This document shows positions 1-10,662 of a stretch of 64,000 bases of DNA, in pieces. A program made the position numbers and the translations under genes. The stretch covers positions 90,832,592 through 90,896,591 of the forward strand of contig NC_092347.1 in NCBI RefSeq assembly GCF_963676685.1, in the 5' to 3' direction. The notes below the pieces were generated by a model. It worked only from the letters and a program-made list of their open reading frames with translations, was not told where the DNA came from and searched no databases. Source of the stretch: Mytilus edulis (lineage: Eukaryota > Mollusca > Bivalvia > Mytilida > Mytilidae). How positions within the stretch are numbered: the first letter of the stretch is position 1; each line of letters begins with the position of its first letter.

Positions 1-490
1 CCAGGTTCAACCCACCAGTTTTTTCTTTAAAAAATGTTTTGTACCAAGTCAGGAAATTGGCCATTGTTATATTTAAGTTCGTTTCTGTGTTTGTTACATG
101 TTAAAGTTGTCTTTCTGTTGTGTCGTTTGTTTCCTCTTATATTTGAGTGTGAAATCGCATTGCTATTAGACATGTCACGGTACTTTTCTATCCCAAATTC
201 ATGTACTTAGTTTTGATGTTATCTTTGTTATTCTCATCGGATTTTGTCTAATGCTTAATTTGTTTCTGTGTGTTACATTTTAATATTGTGTTTCTGTTGT
301 GTCGTTGTTTTCCTCTTATATTTAATGCGTTTACCTCAGTTTTAGTTTTTAGTTGTTAGGATTTGTTTTTTCTGTCGATTTATGAGTTTCGAACAGCGGT
401 ATACTACTGTTGCCTTTATTTGTAAAATATTTTATGAATGCAGAATTTCAGGAAAGGTATCAAAAGTCAAAGGTACTTGGTGGCAATGCA
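1..490. repeat. Dispersed repeat, tail portion with internal duplication
   Basis: Two related segments (about 78-149 and 257-330) share the motif series TTTCTGTGT..GTTACAT..TTCTGTTGTGTCGTT..CCTCTTATATTT. The 3' part (about 310-425) has an inverted relative at 26870-27000, sharing CTCAGTTTTAGTTT and the box GGTATACTACTGTTGCCTTTATTT read on the opposite strand. The start resembles the minus orientation of repeat B (CCAAGTCAGGAA). No coding potential is seen. Confidence 0.7.
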
Positions 491-869
491 ATTTATTTTA
501 GCCTCCCCCTTTTTTTCCAAATCCGTTGATTATTTTTTATTTTTCTACTAATTTCCGATCTATTGTGGACACACATATATTATCACCTCTATTTAACAGA
601 AGAAGAAGAAGATAATTTGTTTCCAATTATGGGCCCCAAAGGATATAAAAATGACAACATCAATAATTTTCATTACAGTACAAACAATGAGATAAAAAAA
701 GGACTAATGAGAAATTTTTAATATCTTAAAGAATATGTAGATAAATGAATCTATAATATTTTATTTAAATAATCTACTTCATTTTAATGCAGGTGTAGTT
801 GATATTGATAACAAACAGACACAAACAGCCCCAAAAGAGAGTACAATAATAATAGATATCAATAAAAAT
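491..869. other. No gene or recognisable element seen
   Basis: AT-rich sequence without a long open frame, splice-consistent exon or clear repeat. Confidence 0.5.
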
Positions 870-1086
870 GTATACTGTGGGTTCATTTATTTTCGTTGGT
901 ACCTATTTTTGTGGATTGAACAAAACTTACATGTTCGTGGACATTTAATTTCGTGGTTCTGTCAGAGTCTGCAAGCAAGCCAATGGAAAATTTGTAATTC
1001 GTTGAACATTTAAATTCGTGGTTACCTGTACACAGGAAATCCACGAAAATTGGTATCCAACGAAAAATAATGAATACACAGTAGTA
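870..1086. mobile_element. 211-bp MITE with ~45-bp imperfect TIRs
   Basis: The left end (873 on) reads TACTGTGGGTTCATTTATTT and the right end, reverse-complemented from 1083, reads TACTGTGTATTCATTATTTT. Both continue into TTCGTTGG..ACC..TTTTCGTGGAT-type sequence. The trinucleotide GTA flanks both ends (870-872 and 1084-1086) and is a candidate target duplication. The non-coding length and TIR structure fit a non-autonomous DNA transposon. Confidence 0.75.
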
Positions 1087-1189
1087 TACAATAAGGCGGA
1101 TCAAATAAACATATATAAGTACCGGGCCACGTCCACTTGTATTTTTGTCCATCTGATGAGTTAAGCCTTTTTCAACTGATTTTTATAGT

Positions 1190-1570
1190 TCGTTCTTATA
1201 TTGTACTGTTATACCACTGTCCCAGGTTAGGGGGAGGGTTGGGATCCCGCTTAAATGTTTAACCCCGCCACATTATATATTTATGTGCCTGTCCCAAGTC
1301 AGGAGCCTGTAATTCAGTTGTTGCCGTTTGTTTGTGTGTTACATATTTGTTTTTCGTTCATTTTTTTACATAAATAAGGCCGTTGGTTTTCTTGTTTGAA
1401 TTGTTTTACATTGTCTTATCGGGGCCTTTTATAGCTGACTATGCGGTATGGGCTTTGCTCATTGTTGAAGGCCGTACGGTGACCTATAGTTGTTAATGTC
1501 TGTGTCATTTTGGTCTTTTGTGGATAGTTGTCTCATTGGTAATCATACTACATCTTCTTTTTTATATATA
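1190..1570 (+). repeat. Dispersed repeat A, near complete copy
   Basis: This mussel-type interspersed repeat runs from TGTTATACCACTGTCCCAGG to the end block TTGTCTCATTGGTAATCATA, then a T-rich tail. Other copies lie at 8660-8940 (+), 12640-12950 (+, diverged), 13270-13330 (+), 13445-13560 (-), 25500-25690 (+), 30740-30840 (-), 30905-30975 (+), 61160-61297 (-) and 62335-62395 (+). The oppositely oriented ends suggest the parent element has GAAGATGTGGTATGATTGCC-type terminal inverted repeats. Confidence 0.8.
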
Positions 1571-2085
1571 ATATATAATAAGTAGCCAAAAAGAAAGTAA
1601 AAGTTAAGCTTGTAATATATGACCGCCGTTGATGGTAAACTTGGAATTGATATTAAATAACAGATGCAATGTACACTTTATCTATAGTATATGTATGTTC
1701 TTAGTATACAGATAAAGCGGACAAAAACTATGCCCTGTCCCCCAAGCACCCACGAAAGAGGTTAGTAATGCTCTTGAACGTCAGAGAATGTGAATATGGT
1801 TGTTTTTTTTCTAACTCAATTTTTGTATTTGATTACGTTGTAACAAAGGGAAAATGACGACCTATCGCAGTACACAATCAGTCTAGTTATGTGGCTTAAT
1901 CTGCAAATTTACAGACAGATCTGCAATGTTATTGGTTATACTATTTATTTTTATGAAGAAAACTTGCTGATTCGTCGCATTATTCAAAATATTTAAACAA
2001 ATACCAAAACTTTGAGTTTTAGAATCAATTTTTCAACTAAGCCATTAAAGAGGAGATGACTGTTTTAGTAACAGAAAATATACTG
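1571..2085. other. No gene or recognisable element seen
   Basis: AT-rich sequence with no supported coding region. Confidence 0.45.
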
Positions 2086-2089
2086 GACT

Positions 2090-2320
2090 GGTAGGGAAAG
2101 TCATAATTTGTAAAAGTAAACCAGTATAGGTCAAAGTACGGTCTTCAACACGGTGCCTTGGATCACACCGAACAGCAAACTACTAGTGTAAAACCATTCA
2201 AACAGAACATCCAACTGTCTAATGTATACTAAAAATGCAGAAACGAAAAACACTCAGGAACCACTTTACCGAACAACAACCACTGAACATCAGGTTCCTC
2301 ACTAAGCACAGGTGCACCCT
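2090..2320. repeat. Dispersed repeat C copy
   Basis: The series TTTGTAAAAGTAAACCAGTA, TAGGTCAAAGTACGGTCTTC, CACACCGAACAGCAAA and GGTTCCTCACTAAGCACAGG recurs at 6480-6730. Part of it recurs at 61200-61297, where it is continuous with the minus orientation of repeat A. Confidence 0.7.
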
Positions 2321-2326
2321 TGAAAT

Positions 2327-2453
2327 TTCTTACTATTTCTGTTGCGCAATACTGAGTAATTCGGTTTTTATACTTTATAAACTGTTTTACGCACCCTTTT
2401 CATTTAATCGAGAATTCACACACCTAACTTGTTCGACAACTTTACTTTCTACA
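2327..2453 (+). repeat. Left copy of a ~127-bp direct repeat flanking the DIRS relic
   Basis: The segment TACTATTTCTGTTGCGCAAT through CACACACCTAACTTGTTCGA recurs in the same orientation at 5857-5985 with about 90% identity by eye. The two copies lie either side of the DIRS-like relic (3.24-5.65 kb). They could be remnants of its terminal or split repeats, or a host repeat present twice. Confidence 0.65.
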
Positions 2454-2726
2454 ACATGAGTGATGGGGGAGACCAACGCGATGTTACTAACTGAGATAAA
2501 AAAATCGCCAAATCACAGACCCAGGTAGTCATGTAGGACTTTCACCTGAAGACGTCCTTTCTTTGTTTTCCCGTCAACTGGATATTGCAAACCATCCGAA
2601 ACCTTATTGCAGGAACTCCGTTGAAGAAAAGACTACTTCTGATATTTTTCTGTGCCCTTGTGCAGCAAAACAAACGACTCGTCTAGGCACAGGAGCACGG
2701 CTGATGGAAAAGGCGTTTACACATCA

Positions 2727-3200
2727 AAAGTAAAATCACAAAAATACTGAACTCAGAGGAAAATCATTTCGGAAAGTCCATAATCACATGGCAAAATCAA
2801 ATAACAAAACGCATAAAAAACGAATGGACAATAACTGTCATATTCCTGACTTGGTACAGGCATTTTCAAATGTAGAAAATGGTGGATTGAACCTGATTTT
2901 ACAGCTAACTAAACCTCTCACTTGTATGACAGTCGTATCAAATTCCATTATATTGTCACCGATACGTGAACAAAACAAACAGACACAATAGGTAAAAATG
3001 TCAAAAATAGGGGTACATCAGTCAACATTGTGTTATCATCTTAATCACTATAAAAACAACAAATGTAACGAAGAAGCACAAAAAGGCATACATCAAATTA
3101 ACATCCTCATTTTGATTATATTATACGATTTTATTTGTCTATGTAAAATGCACCCGTCAAGGAAGGGGGTTTTGAGTACTGGTGTAAAATTGCGCGTTTG
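2727..3200 (+). repeat. Dispersed repeat B copy
   Basis: Motif series: AAAATCACAAAAATACTGAA, ATGGCAAAATCAAATAACAA, CTGTCATATTCCTGACTTGG, TACAGGCATTTTCAAATGTA, then GTCAACATTGTGTTATCATC. Same-strand copies lie at 15055-15300, 18120-18420, 24395-24920, 33190-33510 (continuing at 47494) and 52540-53420. Opposite-strand copies lie at 12985-13110, 17480-17620 and 25810-25960. The 3' part of this copy gives an uninterrupted version of the site where the 14-kb transposon inserted at 33510. Confidence 0.8.
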
Positions 3201-3239
3201 AAATTCGCACAGGTAGACATGAAATAATAGCGAGTACTT

Positions 3240-3480
3240 TGATGGAAAGAAAGGATCAACCCCATGTTACTACTGCAACAAGGAAGGTCATTTGGCCTAT
3301 CAATGTCCCAGGCAAGTATGAAGACATCCTCAAGAAAAGCAGCAACAGGGAAACTGTTAAGTACCAGCTTTATAACTTACACGAGCAAGATTATGAATAC
3401 GAAAATTCTCTCAGAGATAAAACCTCATTCTATGTTGGTAACCTTTACGAAAATGTTCATGTTCGAAAGATATTTTAAAA
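3240..3480 (+). pseudogene. Zinc-knuckle (CCHC) Gag-like relic
   Basis: Frame starting near 3256 encodes C-Y-Y-C-N-K-E-G-H-L-A-Y-Q-C (3265-3306), an exact CX2CX4HX4C zinc knuckle, followed by a stop two residues after PRQV. Such knuckles sit in retroelement Gag or ORF1 proteins, where they bind element RNA. The flanking frame is broken. Its position 0.4 kb before an RT-like block on the same strand suggests it belongs to the same decayed DIRS-type element. Only this short block is convincing. Confidence 0.6.
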
Positions 3481-3684
3481 GCAAACAATTTTGTTATTAA
3501 TGTAATTTCTAGTGGTAACCCGTTATTTAATACCTTTCTATGAACCATATTTCTGTTGTTGAGCATTTAGAATTCGTGGAGCGTGCTATTAATAAGCTTT
3601 AAGAAACGGGGGCAGATATTGAATGAAAATATCAGTTCACATTTCATTTTTTTATAAGATCATCGGACAAATTTAGAATTTTCG

Positions 3685-4260
3685 TTGAAATTTCAGAACA
3701 CAACATACTACTTTAAAAATTTCAGCTCTCCCATTTGGATTATTTACATCAGCACTTTTCAAAAGTTTTGCGCTCAGTTGCCAAGCATTGGCGTTCGCAG
3801 AGCTTTAAGAGTTATTTTATACCTTGACGATGTTTGGGGAGCTGAGTCTTATGCACAATCTTGTAAAATGTTATCTGATATCTTGCAGCTGTTTTGCGTT
3901 TTTTTAAAAGGCATCGATAAAGTTGAATACGCTGTCAGCAAGACAGTTAGATATATAGAGTTACCGGGAAAATTATTTCTTTAATGCCTAGTTTAGGTTA
4001 TATTTGTAGAATCATGAGTAGAAATTTGACGAAGTTGGTTGCTACTTCTGGTCTTTGGGACGGAAGGATATTTTTAACATTAAAAGCACACCAGGAAATG
4101 AATGTTTGGTTGAATAATTGTCATAGATATTTTAACAAACCTATCTACTCGACAAAATAGCGTATAAAGACGCTAGCAGTTACGCATGTGCCGGTTTTAT
4201 AGTAGAGACTGTTCATCAAAAGATGTGGTCTAATATAGAAGCATCATAAGGTTTTGGTTG
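3685..4260 (+). pseudogene. Decayed DIRS-type reverse transcriptase / RNase H
   Basis: The frame 3685-3984 contains VILYLDDVWGAESYAQSCKM, matching the Y-L-D-D-G-W-G catalytic block typical of DIRS-group reverse transcriptases, though the G after DD is V here. After a stop, the next frame (about 3983-4160) reads MPSLGYICRIMSRNLTKLVA and later NKPIYST. A shifted frame then gives YKDASSYACAGFIVE, like the Y-S-D-A-S start of the RNase H domain. Frame changes and stops show it is dead. The assignment rests on motif order (knuckle, RT, RNase H, then tyrosine recombinase downstream) seen by eye. Confidence 0.65.
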
Positions 4261-4264
4261 GCAG

Positions 4265-5289
4265 TTTTTATTACTTTATCTTTAGTTCAATGTATCAGCA
4301 ATCGTTTAGTTAAAGTTTTTAACACACTCATAATTTTAATTTTTTGTTCAAAATTCAGTATTTATCCAGAAATAGAATGGATTATATCATACATATAAAT
4401 TTAAATAATATTGTTGATATTTACAGTAATTTTTCTGACTTTGATGCTTGGTTTGTATCCAATTTGTATTTTAATTTGATAAAGTGTGGCGTCCATACAC
4501 GTGTGACTTATTTGTAGACCAAATTAAAACGTTGAATTGCATGCACTATCTTTAAAACCAATTATAGATCAATTTCACATATATCTATCTACATGTAAAG
4601 GTTAAGGCACTTTATTCGTACCAAAATGGACATCGTCATCTGTTTGGCTTTTATTGTGGTCTTTTAACATGTTTAATGATCAAAGGTTTAAAAAAATCGT
4701 GAAATATTTAATTGAGTACGTCAAACCCAGCAGGTTTGTAAGCTCTGATATTAGCAGAATTTCGTTGCTGAGAAATTATCATTTAATATTTTCCTGCTGA
4801 GGTTAGATTTCAGAAGCTGAGGGCAATTATATCTTAATTTTCTCGTGATGGGAGTGTATTAAGACATTGTACGTCCCCGTGATGGGTATCGCGCCTTTTA
4901 ATCTGATAGATGTTGATTGGATTTCGTTTACGTTCAAGTTGCTGGGATTTTGTTTATTTTCCCGTGATAGAACTCTATTTGTCTCATGTAATGGGATGTT
5001 GTTTATTTTCCCGTGATGGGATTTCTATTTATCTCCTGTGATAGGATTTGTCAACCGATCTCAACTCCGTGACGGAGACCCTTGCAAGAATTTATTAAGT
5101 TTGATAATAAGCGTCATTTTTTTCACGTCTGAAGTTTTATAAAAAGTTTTGGAGAATTATGAAGATTTGAATATCATTAAGAATTTAAGAATATGCATGT
5201 TGTTTGATGTCTGTTGGTTTTCATGCGTTTCGTCGAACTTGTAAATATTTAAGCATCAAATTTAACTTTTTACAAATCTCATCTAGATA
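4265..5289. other. Spacer of the DIRS relic with GTGATGGGA-type degenerate repeats
   Basis: No open frame of substance. From about 4845 to 5060 the motif TTCCCGTGATGGGA recurs imperfectly five or six times at irregular intervals, for example TCTCGTGATGGGAG, CCCGTGATGGGTAT and CCCGTGATAGAAC. Confidence 0.5.
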
Positions 5290-5650
5290 TTATGATAGAA
5301 AGTAGTAAAACCGATGTGTTTAGACAGAGCAACACTTTTTCTATTGCTGAAACTAACTCGGAATGTGTTCGATGGCAGTGTTAGAGAATATTTAAAATTA
5401 TCAAAATATTCAATATCTGTTTTCACTGAATGTGTGTTTAGAAAAAGAGGTAAAAAAAGTTATACGTGTGTTTTATGCAAAACTAACAAACCTTTATCAT
5501 ATTCTAGACCAAGAGAGCTATATTTAGATGCTATGTGTCAAGAAGTATTTGATAAAAGTAAATTTGGTCTTATAGTATGAGGAGCGGAGGCGCGATTTCG
5601 GCAGCTCATAAAAGAATACAAGAATGATTTTTAAAAGCACACAGTCGATT
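5290..5650 (+). pseudogene. Decayed DIRS-type tyrosine recombinase
   Basis: The frame 5314-5580 ends with NKPLSYSRPRELYLDAMCQE and KSKFGL. One base further, another frame reads S-M-R-S-G-G-A-I-S-A-A (5575-5607), the HxLRSGG box that carries a catalytic arginine in DIRS tyrosine recombinases. An apparent single-base loss near 5573 separates the two. Just before the ORF, another frame reads SKTDVFRQSNTFSIAETNS, also typical of the family. The block lies 3' of RT/RNase H relics on the same strand, the expected DIRS order. Non-functional. Confidence 0.7.
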
Positions 5651-5856
5651 GAAGTCGAATCTATCGAAAGACAGGTTATCTGTTACTTATATTTAATTTA
5701 TACCAGTCTACACATATTTCCTTTGTTTTGTCGATCTGTTTGGTGTGCCCTGCCATATTAGTCTTTGTTTTTTTCTTTATATAGAATAAGAAATAATTTA
5801 TGTTCGGACGAGCAAAGCGAGGTAGCACATAATTGTGTTTCTTTTCGTTTTGAAAT

Positions 5857-5985
5857 TTTTTACTATTTCTGTTGCGCAATACTGAGTAATTTGGTTTTTG
5901 GACTTTATAAACTGTTTTACGCGCCCTTTTCTTTTCATTTCATCGTGAATTCACACACCAAACTTGTTTGACAACTTTACTAAAT
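5857..5985 (+). repeat. Right copy of the ~127-bp direct repeat
   Basis: Same-orientation partner of 2327-2453. It starts TACTATTTCTGTTGCGCAAT and ends in TTTGACAACTTTACT. It differs by scattered substitutions and a short TTTTC insertion. Confidence 0.65.
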
Positions 5986-6191
5986 TTAGATTGTTATATT
6001 GTGCTTTGTTTAAATCCTAATTATTTGTATTGCCTTTTGTAGATATTAGTGTGAACAGTTCAGATGAATAATATGACGGCCCGCTTGGTGTAATATGGAC
6101 TTGAATAAGTGATACATATGTATTTAAAAAAATGTTAGATTAAAACTGTTTGGTGTGTATCTCCTGCATTATTAGTCTTTGTTGCTTATTC

Positions 6192-6342
6192 ATACAAAAA
6201 TACATTAAAACGCGTTGTAAAATACTAAAACATCGATGTTGGAAGTTGTTTAGCTCTTCTTTTTTTCTTTGATTGGGCTATTGAGCTAGGTGTCACTTAT
6301 TGTCATTAGTATTTTACAACGCGTTTTAATGTATTTTTGTAT
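6192..6342. repeat. Foldback element: perfect 37-bp inverted repeat, 77-bp loop
   Basis: 6192-6228 (ATACAAAAATACATTAAAAC onward) is exactly the reverse complement of 6306-6342. The spacer is AT-rich with no coding sense. It looks like a tiny foldback or MITE-type insertion. No target duplication was evident. Confidence 0.85.
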
Positions 6343-6479
6343 CACAATTACATAGTTTCGTAGCCAGCAACGTTTTGTTGCTGGAACAGTGAAAAGCTCT
6401 TTATAGGTGTTCATGTTACTTAAAAAATGTCAATTTGTAGTAATGAGAGGATGCCACACGAATTCCAATGAGCCTAATC

Positions 6480-6730
6480 TCCATCTAAGTATCAATTTGT
6501 AAAAGTAAACCAGTATAGGTAAAAGTACGGTCTACAACACAGATCATTGGCTTACACCGTACAGCAAAATATAAAGGGAACCACAAATGACTAGTAAACC
6601 ATTCAAACATGAAAACAAACCAACTGTCTAGTCTATACAATAAACGAGAAACACTCATGAACCACATCATTAAAACAACAACAACTAAACATTAGGTTCC
6701 TCACTTAGGCCAGGTGCAAACAAATGTAGC
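6480..6730. repeat. Dispersed repeat C copy
   Basis: Matches 2090-2320 in order and orientation (CCAGTATAGGTAAAAGTACG, CACCGTACAGCAAAA, GGTTCCTCACTTAGGCCAGG). Confidence 0.7.
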
Positions 6731-7560
6731 GGGTTTAGACGATCCCTCATCCTTACCTTAAACAGTTTTGTGTAATCACAACATAGGAAGACACCCTTAA
6801 AATATCAATTGAAATGGCTTAACTCAATTAAAAGACATACTAAAATCCGACATCAGACTTTCTGTACAGGTGAAGTTGTTAATAAGAAAATATCTTTATA
6901 AATTCCTTTCATAGAACTATAATAGTATAAAAACATTTGACTTTTAAATGCGGACGTATGATATCTTATCACGTGATTTAACTTATTCAATATTCTTTGT
7001 TGGGTCACTGTTGCCTCGTCTTTATTTCTCGTGTTGCGTTTTGTTAATTGTATATATAATATTGAATTGTGCTTCATTTAATGCAATGAAATGATCAGTA
7101 TGTAAACGAAAAATGAATGTAATGATGGCTATGGTATCTTCCGCCTGTCTTTTAAGACAAATTGTAAAAGAATATACATTTGCTTAAAAAGGAATGTCTA
7201 AACCAGATACAAATATTTTGTTGTAGATTGTACAATTTCAACATTTAAACACTCATATTCAAACAAAGTTTCAATTTATCAAAATGCTGGATTTTATTAT
7301 CATTGACAACAAATTTTGATGTATTTTCTAACTAGCAATTAGTATTCCGATGGAAGTTGTCGATATTCCAATGGTAAAAAAACAAAAATGCACACCTCAT
7401 TGTTTCGGATTGTTCCTTCTTTTTTTTTTTAGAAAACTTCAAACAAAAGTTTCTTATGAAAACGTAAAAAAAGTTATGAGATCATTTTGTACTGGTGGAG
7501 ACATCCAGGGTGCCAAGAGAAACGTACGACTTTTGGTAAGAAAGCAATAAAGATTGAAGT
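6731..7560. other. No gene seen
   Basis: AT-rich. Short open frames lack splice context or recognisable protein features. Confidence 0.4.
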
Positions 7561-7563
7561 CGA

Positions 7564-7672
7564 CCAAACCTGCCACTTGCAGGATTCGAACTCAAAACCT
7601 CAATGTTGACAGCAGTTCGACTTCTTAGACCAATAGGTCGATGAGGCTACACCGCTTTACAGAAGTATACAA
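7564..7672 (-). ncRNA. tRNA-like sequence (SINE head or tRNA pseudogene)
   Basis: On the minus strand the series GTAGCCTCATCGACC, TATTGGTCTAAGAAGTCGAA and GTTTTGAGTTCGAATCCTGC resembles a tRNA with an A-box-like TGGTCTAAG and a good B box (GAGTTCGAATCC). No clean cloverleaf or anticodon stem is apparent. A tRNA-derived SINE head or a tRNA pseudogene is more likely than a working tRNA. Confidence 0.4.
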
Positions 7673-7679
7673 CTCAGTC

Positions 7680-8265
7680 TATGTATGACATTCTTTAGGT
7701 TAGAAGCCTTGGCAATTGTTAGTTGCTATCTTTAATTATCGTTTTTTATATGCTATTAGCTTAGAATGAAAATTGGTTTTCTTTAAAGAGTTTTTTTTCA
7801 CGTTATGTCATTCCTGTGTCTGTTATAGTTTTCTGAGCGATTTGGGTTATATTTATCATTTGTGACCGTCTATTGTCTTTTAATTGTACCATTGTCTGTA
7901 CTGAGTAAGGAATATGACAGTGGTATTTGGTTTGTTTCATTAGCTAATATAGTCTCACGACTAATATTGTTAGTGTTTTAATGGAATAAACCAAGTTTTA
8001 CATTTACCATGGAGTTTTTACACCTAGTTTCTTGATCTTTGGTAGATATTTTCTCATTCGTAACCGTTAACATAACCTCAATTTCAAATAAGTAATTTAG
8101 CATTGATATCAACCGTATTTTTTTTTTATAATTTTGCAAACTAAACTAATTTTACCTTTGTTTTTTCTTCGATCATTTACACTTTTAAAGCTATACAATT
8201 TAAACATCCATTTTAGAATAACAAAGTCACAATCCGTCATTTTTTATATACTATATCTACTATTC
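7680..8265. repeat. Diverged dispersed-repeat sequence upstream of gene 1
   Basis: 7800-7960 carries blocks like the minus orientation of repeat B (GAGTAAGGAATATGACAGTG). The rest is AT-rich without features. Confidence 0.4.
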
Positions 8266-8270
8266 ATCAC

Positions 8271-8360
8271 ATTAATTGTTTAATTTATGCTTACAAATAA
8301 GTATAAAATGGTCAAAGTTTTTATATTTTTCACCAGTCAGACCATTCCTCCAAAGACAAG
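8271..8360 (+). promoter_or_regulatory. Gene 1 core promoter and untranslated exon 1
   Basis: TATAAAA at 8302-8308 lies about 30 bases before a likely start of transcription near 8332 (TTCACCAG). The short exon ends CAAAGACAAG at 8360, followed by the strong donor GTAAGTAAT at 8361. ATTAATTG (8271-8278) sits 31 bases 5' of the TATA box. Gene 2 also has ATTAATT 40 bases 5' of its TATA box. The exon resembles gene 2 exon 1 (CAC..CAG..CAGA..ACAAG|GT), so the promoter was duplicated with the gene. Confidence 0.75.
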
Positions 8361-8659
8361 GTAAGTAATCTCAGTATTTTGGTTAAAATTTTGTTTCGTT
8401 TCATTTTATTTATGTTTATCGTAGGGTAAAAGTATCATACTTTTTTTGGGGTAAGAACTCAAAGTAGAGAGAATTATTCCATAACGGTTTAAGGAATTGA
8501 AATTAGTGTTTTTGCAATGCAGTTCAAAATATTGATCAGTGTAAAATTTGGTTAAATACATACTTTTATTTCCAAAAATGACACATTATCAGGTTTTAAA
8601 TCCTGTACTGATCATTGGTTGTTATCCGCAATATTTGTTATCATGTTATTGTCGAAGAT

Positions 8660-8945
8660 AGAAATAAGCAGACACCTGTAATTCAGTGGTTGTCGTTTGT
8701 TTATGTTTTACACATTAGTTTTTTGTTAATCTTTTTTTAATATAAATAAGGCCGTAAGTTTTCTTTTTTGAATTGTTTTGCATTGTCATATCGGGACCTT
8801 TTATAGCTGACTATGCGGTGTGGACTTTGCTCATTGTTGAAGACCATACGGTGACCTATAGTTGTTAATGTCTGTGTCATTTTGGTCTCTTGTTGACAGT
8901 TGTCTCATTGGCAATCATACCACATCTTCTTTTTTAAATAGACAG
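8660..8945 (+). repeat. Repeat A copy in gene 1 intron 1
   Basis: Begins near AGACACCTGTAATTCAGTGG and ends with GTCTCATTGGCAATCATACC plus ACATCTTCTTTTTT. The minisatellite at 8959 follows directly. Confidence 0.75.
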
Positions 8946-8958
8946 TTTTCTTTTTCCT

Positions 8959-9364
8959 CTTTTATATTGTTTCACATTCGGTTATTCAAGTTACCTTTTA
9001 TATTGTTTCACATTCGGTTATTCAAGTTACCTTTTATATTGTTTCACATTCGGTTATTCAAGTTACCTTTTATATTGTTTCACATTCGGTTATTCAAGTT
9101 ACCTTTTATATTGTTTCACATTCGGTTATTCAAGTTACCTTTTATATTGTTTCACATTCGGTTATTCAAGTTACCTTTTATATTGTTTCACATTCGGTTA
9201 TTTAAGTTACCTTTTATATTGTTTCTCATTCGGTTATTTAAGTTACCTTTTATATTGTTTCACATTCGGTTATTCAAGTTACCTTTTATATTGTTTCACA
9301 TTCGGTTATTCAAGTTACCTTTTATATTGTTTCACATTCGGTTATTCAAGTTACCTTTTATATT
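8959..9364 (+). repeat. 36-bp minisatellite, 11 copies plus partial unit
   Basis: The unit starts CTTTTATATTGTTTCACATT and continues CGGTTATTCAAGTTAC. Eleven tandem units differ at only a few positions (CAC/CTC, CAAG/TAAG). 36 is a multiple of 3, so a spurious 172-codon frame runs through it; it lies in intron 1 and is not a gene. The unit resembles an internal stretch of repeat A (compare 12785-12825). Sequence after the array (CCTTTTATATTCCACTATAG, then ATTGTTGCAGGCCATACG) continues the repeat A order. Confidence 0.9.
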
Positions 9365-9839
9365 CCACTATAGCATATGAGATTTGTTTATTGTTGCAGG
9401 CCATACGTTGTTCTATAATTTTCAAATCGTCGTTCTCTTTACTCAATTGTAAGGTGTTTCTTTCAAATATCATTACTGTTGTATGGTTTGATAAATTTTT
9501 GCAAAATGTTAAAAAAGACATCCTATTATAGTTCATATTTTTGCCTTATAACGTTCTTCTCATTTTGTTACTATTTTTTGGTTAGGATGCAATATTTGCA
9601 TCATGGTTGAAGTTTTTTCCCCATTTATTCTATTCTTTATTTGATAAAAATTATTTTCTCTTTAAACAATTCAGGATAAGCATTTTTCCATATAAAGTGA
9701 AAGTATTCTATAAATATCTCATATCGTGTCCTAACATAAAAACGTATTCTCTGGCTTTCAAGTGTCAAGGTCGGAGCTTCTTTTTATTTTTATCCTAAAT
9801 CCATCATATTGCTTCGACGCACAAAAGTCGTTCAGTGTG

Positions 9840-9935
9840 ATTTTTATTTTCAAGCACGTGGTCTGCTTAGGACTGTTAGTTCCCGAAGGCTTCACCAGTC
9901 TGTACTTCTGTGTTGACATGCTTTGTTAGATTGTA
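9840..9935 (+). repeat. Fragment of the hammerhead-repeat body
   Basis: GACTGTTAGTTCCCGAAGGC, TTCACCAGTC and GTTGACATGC match the CCCCGAGGGTATCACCAG box of the repeats at 48808 and 50541. No hammerhead core is present here. Confidence 0.5.
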
Positions 9936-10662
9936 AATCCCTTGTTTAAATAGTTAAGATATTGTTAAGAAAACGAACTTTTAAATTGCCTCAGGCAAAG
10001 TTTACCTTAGATTCGGTACTGGAGAAAAACATCAATTGTATCAAAGTGTATCTTTCCCGATGCAGTAGGTGCAAATCTTTAATCTTCCATTTAGATATTA
10101 AGTATATGTCAATAATATTGAATTTATTTCTCCCTTAATTTACAATAAAAGCAAACTTTTTGTCACGTCACTCACAAAAAAAAATAAATAATAAATTGGG
10201 AAGCGTGATATAAGATTAAGACTTCCTCTCAAACTTTTTGTAAGATTCTAGTTGAACTCTGGATTGAAATTTAAGAGTTACATAACAATGTGTATTATAT
10301 TATGCAAATATGACCAAGTCACTTTTTATGTTATTGTAAACACAAAAAAAACTCGTTTGGAGGAATAAATTAGTAAGATTTTGACACAGTATCTACAAAA
10401 TATTTTGGATGCACACCGGTTTAGAAGTAGTTTCTACAAAATGCTGTGTGCACGCCGGTATAGAAGTACACTGGTTCAAAGTCAGTAGTAAATAAAAAGA
10501 GAATACGGAAAGCCGAATTGATTGACACCGCCGTAGATGTATCATGTGCTTAAAAAAAATCGCGAGTTTAAAGAATAGAAAAAAAATAAAATGAAAACAA
10601 AGTGTTGCTTTTTACACTTTTTAATCTTCCATACGCAGTTAATTTTTCTTTGATTTTTGCAG

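Noticed and set aside
8862..9380. 172-codon open frame with 11 repeats of PFILFHIRLFKL
   Set aside because: It is the translation of a 36-bp minisatellite within gene 1 intron 1. It stays open only because 36 is a multiple of three. No signal peptide, splice context or start context.
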